Positions 11,375 through 23,215 of a stretch of 64,000 bases of DNA are shown piece after piece. The notes beneath the pieces are model-generated. The model worked only from the letters and a program-made list of their open reading frames with translations. It did no database searches and was not told the origin of the DNA. The stretch is from Siphonodentalium dalli. Taxonomy: Eukaryota; Mollusca; Scaphopoda; Gadilida; Siphonodentaliidae. Where the stretch lies: contig CP136069.1 of NCBI GenBank assembly GCA_032622095.1, positions 66,861,319-66,925,318 on the forward strand, in the 5' to 3' direction. How positions within the stretch are numbered: the stretch's first letter is position 1; every line of letters begins with the position of its first letter. Made by a program: the position numbers and the translations under genes.

Positions 11375-11750
11375 AGGGTTGCTCGACTTTTAATTTCTTA
11401 ACCAGTTGCTTTCTGAAATTGTGGGTGGAATTTTAAAACAGCCAGGATTGTAAATGTCCTCCCTAAATTTCAGCACACACCAAAAGGAATATTTTGCAAA
11501 CAGGATATACTTATGGTGACCAATGTTACCAGAGCTTCTTTTTTTTTTTTAGCATTGACACAGTGGGTTGAGGCAGTTGACGACTGATTGTAGAACAAAT
11601 TGTCCAAAAGACTTGTGTTTTGATATGTGAAATGAATTAGTATTCATGTATCTAACATGTCCGATTCTCCTGAACGAAATAAGTACCCAAATAAACCTTT
11701 GATTTTTGGAGAAACATTATATGCATCCTTATAATTGCTATTTCAGGGGG

Positions 11751-11913
11751 CAAGCCTTGAAATAGGGTGTGTGTCATTTGCTGAGGTGTAAGCAGAATGA
11801 GGTCCCCAGAGGATGAATTTGGTGATGCTAGCCCGCTATGCGGGGTAGCATCACTAAATTCACCCTCTGGGGACCTCATTCTGCAAAAGACAGACACCCT
11901 ATTTCAAGGCTTG
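11751..11913. mobile_element. hAT-type MITE, short form
   Basis: 163-bp element with termini CAAGCCTTGAAATAGGG and CCCTATTTCAAGGCTTG. The 8-bp duplication TCAGGGGG is at 11743-11750 and 11914-11921. It is a single hairpin without the middle segment of the long form. Confidence 0.92.
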
Positions 11914-12049
11914 TCAGGGGGGGAAAAATCCCTTGTTCATGATTCTTTTTCACCTGGCTTTAAATGCAGTGTGCGTTGCATGATAAAATTGTAGTAATAC
12001 ATAATAATTTTGTGGTTCACCACTGGAATGTGTTCACTCTATATTTCAG

Positions 12050-12170
12050 GAGGTAGCTAGGATTATTCAGGAAGGTCATGTAGATATTCATTTAGATCCA
12101 CAGCTACATAAAACATGTGCCAAAGATTTAAGTTTTCTTTGTCGAAACATCCCGCCTGGATCATACAAAT
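12050..12170 (+). CDS. GLG1: GLG1 coding exon (last complete Cys-rich repeat)
   Basis: The acceptor ATTTCAG ends at 12049 and the donor GTGAGT starts at 12171. The exon has 121 bp (40 codons plus one base), beginning in phase 0 and leaving one base for the next exon. Its residues include EVARIIQEGHVDIHLDPQLH, then a Cys before AKDLSFL and a Cys before RNIPPGSYK. This matches the human pattern 'KADIFVDPVLHTACALDIKHHC'. The final T joins TG at 21994 to make a Leu codon directly before MSCL, as expected for GLG1. The exon is in the Golgi-lumenal part of the protein. Confidence 0.9.
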
Positions 12171-12240
12171 GTGAGTACCTTGTGAATTGTCACTATGTAC
12201 GTATACATGTATATCCTGCTCCCCTATATCTTTCTGCCAT

Positions 12241-12870
12241 TTTTATATGCCGTTTTGAAAAATTGGGATGTATTATGTTAGGTCCAATCGTCCGTCTGTT
12301 TGTCCCTTCACTTTTTAGTCGAGTTTTTCAAAAACTCGACTTATGGTTTGATGAGGGACGGTTGGCGGCGGGCGGGCGAGCGGACCTAAAGAATGCCTTA
12401 TAACTTTGACATTTGTGAACGGATTCAAACAAATTTTGGTATGGCAGTTGCTCCCAATGACTACCGGTATTTACTGCCTATAGAAAATGGATGAAATAAC
12501 TCGATGAAATATTAACCAATTTAAACAATATTTGGTATATGAGTCTATTGCAACAACATCTCGGAAGAGTTCGGAAACCTGGTTTGTCCGAATTTTTTTT
12601 CCAGAGTTGTGCACCTTATTGGCAGAAGTTTGGTTCGACTGCCAAAACACTCGACAAAAGCATCTTAGATGCGTACCCCTTGTTTCATTTCTGGATTATA
12701 ACTTTAGTAAGTCTGAACTGAATGAAATGAAATTTGGTATGTGAGTTTACTGGCACAAAATACAGGTCAATATTGAATCGGGTTCCATCCGCCAATTTTC
12801 ACCAGAGTTATGGCCCTTTGTTGAAATTTCCACAGGCGTATTATGCCACGTGCGAGCAATGCTCTTATTG
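12241..12870. repeat. Two nested mollusc-type dispersed repeats
   Basis: The outer repeat begins TATATGCCGTTTTGAAAAAT and ends near 12860 with GCGTATTATGCCACGTGCG plus GCTCTTATTG. The inner one starts with the palindrome GAGTTTTTCAAAAACTC near 12321, followed by a GGCGGGCGG tract. Both have the typical phrase CCAAATTTGGTAT or a variant. Short frames here are not genes. Confidence 0.7.
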
Positions 12871-14559
12871 CTCATTATATTAACCATGTACCCCACCTCA
12901 CCACTCGGCTTACTCGGCGAACCACACAAAACCAATATTGATTTACCTATTTTTAATGAGTAATGGTGCCCATCTAAGTTTTCACCATTTCTGTAATACA
13001 CCCTTCATATCATTTCCACATGCGATTATTATTTAGTCTATACATTCACATGGAGATGAATGCCAACATGTACCATCTTCAAACCTTTAAATTTATAATA
13101 GTGATACTTACCACCAGGGATGGCAGGAAGATAGCATGGCAGGGCTATGCCACCCCTCCCCCACCAAGTTATTCCCTTTCTTTGAAATTTGTTACCGTTT
13201 TTATGTGTACCCATACCATGTATGGTACTCATAATGCTGACGTCCGGATCAACCATACGTCATTCGTCCGTCCGTCTATCAGCACATAGACACTTGCTAT
13301 CCGATTCGATTACTTGAGTATTTTTTATCGGATCGTGTTCAAATGTTATGTAAATGTTTATGATGACACACTCCTCACCTGTATAATTTTTGGTATCGAT
13401 CGGTTTATCGGTTTAGAAATGATTAACACTTTCCATCCATACATGGTCATGTTCTATCTGATGCCATAACTTAAGTATTTTTTGTCCGATTGTGTTCATA
13501 TTATATATGCAGGTTTATGATGACATATGCCTCACCTGTATAGTTTTTGGTATCGATTGCTTGATTGGTTTAGAAATAATTAACCCTTTCACAGACATGC
13601 AATAAGTAAAATATGTTTCTTCTGATTTACCTCATATTTCTTACGGTACCTAGGTTTTCCTTAGCACTCTCTTCATCTGTATGGATTTTGGTTTTGAATA
13701 ATTAACCCTTATACTCTTGAACCAGGGTTATTAGTGAACAATATTTGATAGTTTTATACATTAATTAGGTGTGATGTCCTGTATGAAGATTTGATTGTAA
13801 TAGTTGCATTTAATATAATGCTATCAATAAATTATCATGTGAATATCCAATATGCAAAGTTGAGACTACAATTGTTTTACATATACCTGTAAGCCCAAAG
13901 CCATTTTAAAAGCTATATGGTGGAGTGATGGACAACTCTATTAGAAATATAATGATAACATTCCCTCTTGATGTCATTTCACATGAAAATCTTTGGCCAG
14001 TGCTAGTTGGAGAGACAAATAACACTAGGGATAATTGTTTATCAACAAGTGAATAATGGAGCTGTACTCAGAGAAGCCTGTCAGCATCTGGGTTATGTGC
14101 AGTGTTTGTTTATTTTTATAAAGTCTCACATTCCTCTATGTACTAATCTGATCTCACACCTCACTGTACTGCAGAAATGAAATGACAGTGGTGGCCCAGA
14201 GTTCATTAACTCCCACATAGGTCTCTGGTGTCTGCTGTCTATAGACTTGTACCTCTCCAGTGATAACCTGTCAAAGAAATATTCAAGTGACATACCTGGT
14301 ACAGTCCCCTAATTTTAAATTATTAACCCTGGTCGTCAATTGTACTGGCTATATTATATTGTTCATTTATTCATTATATTATATCTCCAGGTTTCCCCTC
14401 CTTCATTTGCATGGATTTTTGTTGTTAAAAATTAACCCTTCTCAACATTCCTGAGTTTAACAGAAATACTTGTTATCTGATATATCTCATTTTATGTTGG
14501 ATTATTTTGACACACTCTTTGCCCCTATTGAATGATTCATTTATTTTGATTTTTATGTA
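12871..14559. repeat. Intron DNA with ~150-bp tandem repeats
   Basis: Positions 13190-13300 hold a TACCCATACCATGTATGGTA repeat head. It is followed by three diverged ~150-bp units (near 13311, 13466 and 13620; phrases TTTTTGGTATCGAT and AATTAACCCTTT). The remainder, about 13730-14559, is AT-rich GLG1 intron in which I recognise nothing. Confidence 0.6.
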
Positions 14560-15075
14560 TACCCATACCATAGTATGGTACACATAGCTTCGACGTCCGG
14601 ATTGATCACTTGTCGTTCGTTCGACTGTCTGTCCATAGACACTTTATGCATGGTACAATAACGCAAACTTGTTTTATTAGATCGGAACCAAATTTTGTAT
14701 ATCTGTTTCTCAGCCCAAGTTCGAGTTCGATTGTGGGTTTGATCAGAGTTTTTTTTATGGAGTTATGACCCTTCTTCGGCTTAGAATTCACGCATGCCGC
14801 AATAACTAAAAACAAATTTATCTGATTGAAACCAAATTTCGAATGTGAGTTTCTCAGCCCAAAATATAGATAGAATCAGGGGGTGGTCAGGAAAAAAATT
14901 ACAGATACAAGGTGGAAATTTTGTGTTTTTCAGTTTTGGGGACCCACCACCCCGGGAGCGTAAGTTTTTTCCACCCAGGTCTGGGACACCCACCCGGGAC
15001 CGTAAGTTTTTTCCACACAGGTCTGGGACACCCACCCCCAAAATTGATGAAAATCATGTAAATTCTACTAAATAA
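14560..15075. repeat. TACCCATACCATAG repeat and a 42-bp tandem
   Basis: 14560-14870 is a second copy of the element whose head is the palindrome TACCCATACCATAGTATGGTA; its relatives are at 13195 and 40787. Around 14945-15045 a ~42-bp unit (CCAGGTCTGGGACACCCACC) is tandemly repeated about twice. Confidence 0.7.
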
Positions 15076-15105
15076 TGTGTTGTTGGCAGGGTAATGGTCT
15101 CTCAT

Positions 15106-15670
15106 TAGCTCACCTGAGACGAAGTCTCCGGTGGAGCTATAGTCATCACTCCTCGTCCGTCCATCCGTCCGTCGAGCCGTCCTTCCGTCCATCCGTCCAT
15201 CCGTCCGTCAACAATTCTTTGAACATCTTCTTCTAAAGTTCCATTGGACCGAATTGGTTCATATTTGGTGTGGATGTTCCCTAGGTGACTCTCATTCAGA
15301 TTTGTTCAAATGAGGTCACTGGGTCAAATAGTTGCGAAAGCAGGGCCACAACTCTATTCCTTCATAGTAATTCTTATAACGACTTCTTTTCCAGAACCAT
15401 AAGGCCTAATGGGTTCATATTTGGTGTGGATGTCCCTAGGTGACTCACATCCAGATTTGTTCAAATGAGGTCACCAGGTTGATTAGTTGAGAAACCAGGG
15501 CCATAACTCTTTCCCTCCATAGTAATTCTTTTAAACATCTTCTTCTCGAATACCATCAGGCCAAATGGGTTCATATTTGGTATGAAGGATCATTGGTTGA
15601 CTGGGGTTCAGATTTGTTCAAATGAGGTCACTGGGTCAAATGTGGGTGGGGCCAGGGACATAACTCAGAA
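15106..15670. repeat. Mollusc-type 'AGCTCACCTGAG' element
   Basis: Starts AGCTCACCTGAGACGAAGTC, then a CCGTCC/CATCCGT-rich tract (15153-15210), then about three units of ~155 bp. The units carry TTCATATTTGGT, TTTGTTCAAATGAGGTCAC and GCAGGGCCACAACTC. It is the uneroded relative of 3191-4337 and 5100-5310. The style points to a bivalve or related lophotrochozoan. Confidence 0.8.
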
Positions 15671-16142
15671 AAAAAAAATTCAGATTAAACTCTTTAACCA
15701 AAAAAGAAAAGAATAGAAAAGAAATGATATATTAAAAAATAAAAGAATATTTAAAAAAACTGTGGAATTGTTTTTTGTTATTAGAATATTTAAAAAAAAA
15801 AAAAAAAAGTGTATTTAACTCCATGGTCAATTTAATATATATATATATTGTTTAACATTTTTTGATAATTGAAAAACTAATGCCATTACATTTCTGTAGG
15901 TTGTGGCCCCTGGCCCTTCATTCAAGTGCACTGCTTCTGCCACCCTGGCCTGGTCTCAAAAATAAAATTTACTCAAATTCTTGACAGAATCATTAATAAG
16001 AAGCATTTACTTTGGCTGTAACTGTATATATGCTGGGTATGCCGACACAATCATGTCAATCTTGATATGTTTATAAACATTCCTGCAGATTTGCTAGATG
16101 TCATTAATTCCCAATCTCTCATGTATTGTTCATATCAGGACT
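15671..16142. other. AT-rich low-complexity intron DNA
   Basis: Poly-A (about 15790-15807) and TA runs (about 15834-15850). No gene or recognisable element. Confidence 0.6.
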
Positions 16143-16575
16143 AATGTCATTTGCAGAATGAGGTCCCCAGAGGGTGAATTAAGTGATGCTATCCCACACA
16201 GCGGCCTAGCATCACCAAATTCACCCTCTGGAGACCTCATTCTGCTTAGGCCTCATCTTCTGGGAAATATCTATAGTAGCAAATTAACATTGTTGTTAGT
16301 TACATTTCCCTTCTAGGAAGTTTCTATATCCCCTAATTTGCAGAAGATAAATTCCTAATTGAGGTGCCCAATGGGTGAACATCACCAACTTCAACTGGGG
16401 AACTTCAATCTTATCCTAGGTCTGCCATAGCAGTTGGGGGCCCTAGCAGAATGAGGTCCCCAGAGGGTGAATTTGGTGATGCTAGCCCGCTGTGCGGGAT
16501 AGCATCACTAAATTCACCCTCTGGGGACCTCATTCTGCAAATGACAGACACACTTTCACACTATTTCAAGGCTTG
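16143..16575. mobile_element. hAT-type MITE, long form, 5' truncated
   Basis: Same structure as 10935-11374: two CCAGAGGGTGAATT hairpins and a middle. The right terminus CTATTTCAAGGCTTG is intact; the left terminus is lost (begins at ATGTCATTTGCAG). Confidence 0.88.
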
Positions 16576-17250
16576 ATTGTATAATACATTGTGTTGCTTG
16601 AGGCCAGGCATGCACAATGTAGGAACATACACGCTTTTTGTGATGCTATCCCACACAGAGGGCTAGCATAACCAAATTCACCTTCTGGAGACCTCATTCT
16701 GCTTAGGCCTCATCTTCTGGGAAGTATTTACAGTATCAAATTTACATTGTTGTTAGTTAAATTTCCCTTCTAGGAAGTTTCTATATCCCCTAACTTGCAG
16801 AAGATAAAATTCATAAATGAGGTGCCCAATGGGTGAATATCACCAACTTCAACTGGGGAACTTAAATCTTATCTTTATCAGATTTGTGAAAATGGGATCA
16901 CAAAGTCAAATAAGGGCAGAGCCAGAGACTTAACTATTTCACTGCATAGTAATTCTTAAAATATGTTTTGCAAGAACTATTTGGCTTATATAGAATGGAA
17001 TGTTCTTCCTTGACTGCAATTCAGATTTGTTTTTAAATGGGGGGTGATCAGTAGTGTACAGTTGGCAATTTCAAGGTGGATTTTCACCAATCTACATACT
17101 TACAGTCTCTCTAGCCACATATCCTGTTTAAATCTACTTCTTTTAAAGTGATTATGAAAAGTGCTGACTGTTTTGGTCTCCAGAGTCCCAGTCTTATCAG
17201 TCTTTGCAGTCTGGTGAGCGACCCCACAGTCATTGACTGTCTTGTTGTGT
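16576..17250. repeat. Mosaic of older repeats
   Basis: 16640-16868 is a partial hAT MITE (hairpin plus middle). 16868-17160 is the reverse complement of parts of 3195-4110. 17160-17250 is the reverse complement of 870-945. No gene; the 81-aa frame on the - strand here has no recognisable features. Confidence 0.75.
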
Positions 17251-17489
17251 CTGCACCAGAACTGAGAGAACGCTGATCAAGTACACCCACAAAAAATAAA
17301 CAAACAAAGCAAATGGCTGAAAAATAAGCCAACAAAATCTTTAAAAACCCAAACATTAATGGTTATAAAGGTAAAATACCCACTTTAACAGGATAGTTCT
17401 GTCCCTTATTAGCAATAGGTTAAAATATGTGCATGTTTAAAGTAAAACACCATCAATTTGATTAAATAAACACAGTTCCAGTCCTCTCC

Positions 17490-17513
17490 CAGTGGCGATC
17501 CAGGAAATTTGAA

Positions 17514-17550
<37 letters not shown>

Positions 17551-17680
17551 CGCTATGTATTTAATATTATATATATGATGCGTAGCATCATCCTAGCCGC
17601 TTATAGCGGCGAGTGGGGGAGAGCAGGAGAGGGGGGTTTAACCCCCTTCTAGTATGTGGGGGTACGGGGAAATTTTTTGT
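17490..17680. mobile_element. Single transposon end with a 37-G run
   Basis: Starts CAGTGGCGATCCAGGAAATT followed by an unbroken run of 37 G (17514-17550), then a short GATGCGTAGCATC palindrome. CAGTGGCG... ends followed by G-runs resemble hAT-like elements. The partner end was not found and the class is uncertain. Confidence 0.5.
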
Positions 17681-18113
17681 ATACTACATTCAAAACGACG
17701 TGTTTTCCTGTGTTCTGGACCCAGTTTATATTTCATTATATTAGGCCTATATATGGAACGAGTAACAATAACATTCAGTACAATTACGGTATACTATGAA
17801 AAGTTAGTGATGAAAGATCAAAGCTTCTTTGAACAGTGTACTTATCTTCTGAAAGTCTGTGCAAATGTGAATGACGATAACGACACATGGAAATCGATGC
17901 TTTGAAGGACTCGTGTCAGACTTTTTTATTAAGCAATGGAAGATGCGTATTTGTCGTGACCTGAAGATGTCTTGTTATCACATATTCGGTCCAATTAGGG
18001 TGGCACAACATGTGATGGAAGTTATAACCAATTTTAAATGCCAAGCATATATACCATTGGAAACGAACCAGCAATGTATTTCTTTAATAATTTGAAAATA
18101 TACTATATGTATA
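17681..18113. other. Intron DNA, nothing recognised
   Basis: Short frames only (74-83 aa), with no recognisable domains or splice-site support. Confidence 0.5.
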
Positions 18114-19407
18114 CCGTACTGACCCGGTTCAAAGCCCATGCCCGTGTTTAAGCCCACCCATATATTTTGGCCAAATTCCATGCACAGGGGTATATTCGTG
18201 TTTAAGCCCACCCCAAATTTTGTTCAATTTCAGCAGTGTTAAGTAAGTATTTGCTAATGATACTGCCCAAATAAATAATTCCAAGAAGTATATTCACAAA
18301 CGATCGGTGACGGCGAGAATGCCACGAAAAATGGAAAGTTATAATTCGTAGGTAAGTGATAATATTAAATGAAATAAAATAAAGTGAATCTTAAATTCAC
18401 ATTTCTTTATTCAATTATACTTCCCTGGGGAAACCAAACGTTTAACAGACATAAAATACAATAGAACCCACTTGCTAACAGCGTATAGCTTTAAAAGCCA
18501 TGTGCGGCTATATATATGCGCGTGCAATACTTTTAAGTTTAATCAAAGCCCACCTGTTCCAACTACAGTACCGGTACTGTAAAAACATATTTTTCGTGTT
18601 CAGTGACAACGTAGATCTTTGTGTTCCTACATGTGGCCAAACACAAAGAACTGGCCTCTTGGTTATGTAAACACACAGTGGGTATCATAATGGAGCAGAA
18701 GGGGGAACTTGTCAATTAACAAAAATGTCTTCCAAATTGCGTCAACTTTATTCACTCGAAACCAAAATATTCAAACACGTGCTTTTGTATACGTTTTAGC
18801 ATTCGGCAAACCTCGTCAGATTCCGTCACCGTTTGCCCCCAGAGGTCACAGGTTCAGAATGCCGTTTTAGTAGAAATACAACTGCCTTGTCAGTGCTGTT
18901 AAATAATTACAATCACTGGCTTTTGTTAAACATGCAATTAGTTGCCATTGTAACATCCTCTATGTAGACAATGGATCACGAATAAAGCGCCGGGCTTATT
19001 GTTTTCATAATCCGATTAAATCTGAACATTGATATAAACTATAGTCAGACTATAGATAACCCACACTGCCGCTTACATAATAACCAGGGCATTCATGACT
19101 CAAAGCAATACACTTTGGGAACAAGACGGCTGTCAATCAAGACTACTTACATAATAGTGTCATTTTAACATGGGAATGTTGTCCAATAAAACTACAAGAC
19201 TTAAAGTGTTATTATAATATTTTAATATTCACATTTAATTGAAAAAATTCCCAAATAATCGGCGTTAGATCGGCTTTCATCAGTTTTACTATCCCGATTT
19301 CTTAGGATTTTTGGTTTGCAAAGGGCCATATCCGAGTTTAAGCCCACTTGGATTTTTGAGCTCAAATAAAACAAAGGCCCCCTGGGCCTAAACGCGGGTC
19401 AGTACGG
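18114..19407. mobile_element. 1.3-kb TIR element, TA-flanked, no ORF
   Basis: Termini CCGTACTGACCCG and CGGGTCAGTACGG, with TA on both sides (18112-18113 and 19408-19409). Both ends contain subterminal phrases of the type 'GTTTAAGCCCA' (several copies at 18135-18220 and near 19330-19350). The interior has no long ORF, so this is a non-autonomous DNA transposon. The superfamily is not assigned. Confidence 0.8.
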
Positions 19408-20480
19408 TATGGTACATGTATTTATACCATAGTAGTATGGCATATGTGCCTTTAGATAATCTTTTTACGATGATACTGCCGCCAGTGCGTTTTATAGTCC
19501 GGGCGTTGATCGGACTACATTGTATAACCTATAGAGTGCCGGGCGAGATATTTTCCGACACTCCGATACAAAATGTCGCAGAAATTGTTTGCTCTGCATG
19601 GCGAAAAATAGCCTGCGTGCCTTCATCTCGGGGATGTTGGATTCGCCCCTTGCATGGCTATACATATCGTGGAATACCAAATTGAAGTAATTTCAACCCA
19701 CAGTTAAAAAAAACTACGTTTGAGTAATGTAAAACATGTAAACTGCTGTATTTGCATGCGCGTTAGCAATATTCAGTGCAGAATCTTTGGGCGCCCGATA
19801 CAAATGGCGCCAGGACATCTCGCAAAAATTCCTTCCTCTGGCGAAAATAGAGGCGCACGCCGGGGGCGCCCCCCCCCCCCCCTTGTATCCTTTGTCTCCA
19901 TGTGGGAAATCACTGGTGAGCAATGAGGAGCTCCTCTTAAAATCATTCTAGGCGAGTGGCGAGTATATCTCCCAAAAAATGTTGTGGCGAGTAGCATCCC
20001 ACAGGAGATGCCAAAGGCATCTCTCGAAGGCCTGAGGGGGGAAGTACGGGAGGGGGTCAGAGGGCCTCCCCCTGCCTCCTGCGGAAATTTTTTGAATATT
20101 AGATGCTCCGAGATTGAATCTGGAGCCTTTTAATGCTCCAATCAGTGAACAACATGTTATTTTGTGACTTAAGTCACTATAGTCATTTATCGGCATCAAC
20201 CATGTACTTCGACCACGTCGGGATCACTGTATTTATCGTTTATTCAATATCTCGACTGATATCATTAATATAAACAAATGAGGCCAACGGTTTTTCTGCT
20301 TTTTGACAGCAAATCAATCTAATTAATGGGTCATACATTTTGAATTAATTCCTCGTTCTATTTTAGCAAATAGTGCATATAATAAAAATAAAACCTTCGT
20401 GCTTTGAGTGAATATCGGAATTATCTCATTCGTGGCATCCAAGTGTGGGTTAAACATCTGCCGATCGTGATCGGCCTCTT
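19408..20480. repeat. Repeat mosaic with two element ends
   Basis: 19408-19520 is a TACCATAG...TATGG repeat head. 19785-20110 is GC-rich with a 14-C run (19869-19882) and the phrase GAGTAGCATCCCA, resembling the region after the 37-G run at 17514. 20446-20479 is a 34-bp terminal block, identical to 49781-49814, containing the hairpin GCCGATC/GATCGGC. No gene. Confidence 0.6.
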
Positions 20481-21132
20481 GTTTATTTTAGGTACCTTCA
20501 TTGTGTAATCAACTCCTCCCACAGTTTCAAATGTAGAGAATTGAAACTTTAGGATATTATTACCGATATATTGCTTATGTACAACATGTATATGGAGGAC
20601 CGAAAAACTGATTTTTCATAGAGTTATCACTGGAGTTATTCCCCTTTCTTGATTCAGAAAACTTTTTACAATTCTAATTTTAAATTTTTTAATGATTTTT
20701 ACCAAAGTTGGATTTTATTGTTCCGAATATCCTAAGAAATCCAACTGTTTTCGGGGGTTGTATTGTCGGCGAACTGCATGTTATTGATGTTTTGACGGGG
20801 AACTTAATAACATTGACAAAAGTCACCTAAACCATGTAATCTCAAGGTGGGACAATCCCCTACTATGAAATACATTATAAAGGAACAGGTATTAACTAAG
20901 AAATATATTCCCTGTGTTGTTATTTCAATGTTATAAAGTTCTGTGTCAGAACATCAAAAAGTTCCCATGTTTTTAACAGATGGAATATGATCTCTATGGG
21001 CATAGCCAGAGTAGAGATTTGTGGCATATTATATGGATTGGGTAGAGTAATATCTGTGGGGAAATATGGCCTTGTGGAAGAGATTCATGTCTCTCTAGCA
21101 TAAGACCTTACTTCTCTTTGGCTAGGCATTAA
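20481..21132. other. Intron DNA, nothing recognised
   Basis: AT-rich GLG1 intron; no repeat family from elsewhere in the window identified. Confidence 0.45.
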
Positions 21133-21921
21133 CCCTTTACCCAACAAAGCGGCTAAAAACGCCCAAATAAAGCTTCAACAGCCTAAAATATCTTCGGTCT
21201 GTCTAAATAACACCATACAAATATGGATATCATTGGAACCGGTTCATTGACCACATTGTGATGGTTACAGTTATGCCCTGTGCCAATGCATTCTCTTATA
21301 TATGCGAGTCGACCATAGGTCGCCTCGCATATATAAGATAATGCATTGGCCTAATTTTTTTTTTTTTTTTTTTTTTACAATTTTAATAATTTATTATTAT
21401 ATTCTTTAACAGACTTATTTTGTAGGTTTAGGGCCGATGAGATTGGCCCCTGGCACTCAAGGGTTAATTAATCGTGGGTATGGCTTTATGAAATTTTCTA
21501 ACTGCAGCCTGAGGAGGAAGATACAGATGCATTCAACATTCTGGAATGTCTCATTGAGCATAAGCATCACGATATCATGGGTGATAAGTGTGAATATCTT
21601 CGGTCTGTCTAAATAACACCATACAAATATGGATATCATTGGAACCGGTTCATTGACCACATTGTGATGGTTACAGTTATGCCCTGTGCCAATGCATTCT
21701 CTTATATATGCGAGTCGACCATAGGTCGCCTCGCATATATAAGAGAATGCATTGGCCTAAAAAAAAAATTCTTACATTTTTTTACAATTTTATAATATTT
21801 TTCTACATTCTTTGACAATTTTATCATTTTTAATATGTGTTAAGCCAATATATGCGACCTATGGTCGACTCGCATATATAAGAGAATGCATTGGCACAGG
21901 GCCGTTCTGTTGGGTAAAGGG
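21133..21921. mobile_element. Composite TTAA element carrying a GLG1 exon fragment
   Basis: Outer ends CCCTTTACCCAACA and TGTTGGGTAAAGGG, with TTAA at 21129-21132 and 21922-21925. Inside are a hairpin at 21272-21350, a fragment ending CCTGGCACTCAAGGG-TTAA (the right end of the family at 32835-33257), a ~127-bp host segment with an exon-like piece, a second copy of 21186-21350 starting at about 21593, and a third hairpin near 21843-21898. The duplication of the left part around the host segment is unusual. Confidence 0.75.
21508..21593 (+). pseudogene. Displaced, truncated GLG1-like exon
   Basis: The acceptor TTCTAACTGCAG ends at 21507. The frame reads PEEEDTDAFN, then ILECLIEHKH, then HDIMGDKC, and runs into repeat DNA at about 21593 and a stop a few codons on. 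ECLIxxKHxxxMxxKC matches the human GLG1 segment 'LMECLIQNKHQKDMNEKC', which lies several repeats upstream of the exons flanking it here. No donor site remains. If it were spliced after the exon ending at 12170, the frame (T+CC, then TGA) would stop at once. It is therefore an orphan copy, not a normal exon. Homology is from memory. Confidence 0.72.
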
Positions 21922-21993
21922 TTAAGGACAAGTTTTCTCAAGAAAGGCATATATTTCTATGAAGTTAATGACTTTAACGTTCTGTCTCTTCAG

Positions 21994-22100
21994 TGATGTC
22001 TTGTTTGTTAGCAAACTTGGAAGATAACCCAACAAAGCTAACAAAGCAATGTCGTAAACTGTTGGCTGGTCGTAAGGAGATGTGGGAGTATGCAGCTCAG
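21994..22100 (+). CDS. GLG1: GLG1 coding exon (juxtamembrane Cys pair)
   Basis: The acceptor CTCTTCAG ends at 21993 and the donor GTACGT starts at 22101. The exon is 107 bp: two bases completing a Leu codon, then 35 codons. It begins MSCLLANLED and ends KEMWEYAAQ with a Cys before RKLLAGR. This matches the human 'MSCLMEALED ... CKKRLNDRIEMWSYAAK', which lies just before the membrane segment. It follows 12050-12170 in phase and leads in phase 0 to 23593. Confidence 0.9.
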
Positions 22101-23215
22101 GTACGTGCTATCTATTTGTAGTTTTGAACCCGGTATTCCGGCCAGTACGTAACTGCATATATACGCGACTGGCCAGTATTCCGGCCATGATGTAATCTCG
22201 CATTCTACTGTGGTCGCTGTGCTGCACTTTATTTTTTATATTTCGATAAATGCTCAATGGTACGACTAATAATTAAGTGTTTCAGAAAACTCATATTACA
22301 ACTGTTTTAGCTGTCAAAAATTATCGCGACTAGATTTGGCACAACAAAGTTTCAACCGATTGAAAGCCGGATACAGTCTCCATTTTATCAAATTTCTGCA
22401 ATTACGGGTGCCGCCATTTTGCTTCTCGCGACCTCTTGTTTTGCATTAGGTCATATCGCCTCATATGGCTCATAAGTGACATAAAAACTATATTTTGGGT
22501 AGAAACTTTAGTGACGCATTCTTGGGACATTTATAACTCCCAAATGTGTGAAGAAATTCCCGCTAATTTACATAAATCGCGCTAGCGATTGACGGATGTA
22601 AACACTTGTCATATGAGTTTTGTTCAAGAATATACAAGTTTCTGAGTTCATTAAATCATAACATTTTTGCGCTAAGGTACACACTAAATCGATTTACACG
22701 AGAATAAAGCTCAGAATATTGCCTTTAAGATGGTATATGCCAGGAGACCACGCAATGTCGAGCATTTTAGTTATTAGTGGGGTATTTAAGTGAACGCACA
22801 GATTTGTTTTGGCTAAAAACCATACAACGTCATGTATTTACGTTGGGATTGCGACGTTATATAACATTTCTTGACAGTTAGAATAATAAATCCAGTCGAG
22901 TTTTCAATTTTGTATAACGTTTTCTGGATTGAAGATATTGAAATGGATTTTGCTGTGCTGAATTCAGAATGTAATAACCTTTCCAACAGTAAAAAAAAAA
23001 TTATGGTAGAAAAAATGTACATAACTGACACCATACATCTAAACACTGTCTACAATAGGTCAAAATACCACTGGGAGCCCAGGGTCAGGGTGTCGATTGT
23101 TGTGGGGAGCCAGGGTTCAAAATTTAAGGGTTAAGGTTCTATTGGCCGTGAATATGTATTTGGGGGGGGTGGGGTAACCCCAGTATTCTCGAAAGGGAAA
23201 GGGCATACTTCTAGA
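22101..23215. other. GLG1 intron DNA
   Basis: Contains a short inverted motif ATTCCGGCCAGT / ACTGGCCAG near 22133-22175 and a 'CTCTTGTTTT' element-end phrase near 22433. 23160-23210 carries a diverged copy of the GC-rich block found at 1460-1530. No gene. Confidence 0.5.

Noticed and set aside
20446-20479. Helitron 3' end
   Set aside because: Hairpin present but no CTRR terminus, no 5' TC end and no Rep/helicase; kept only as an unexplained conserved block.
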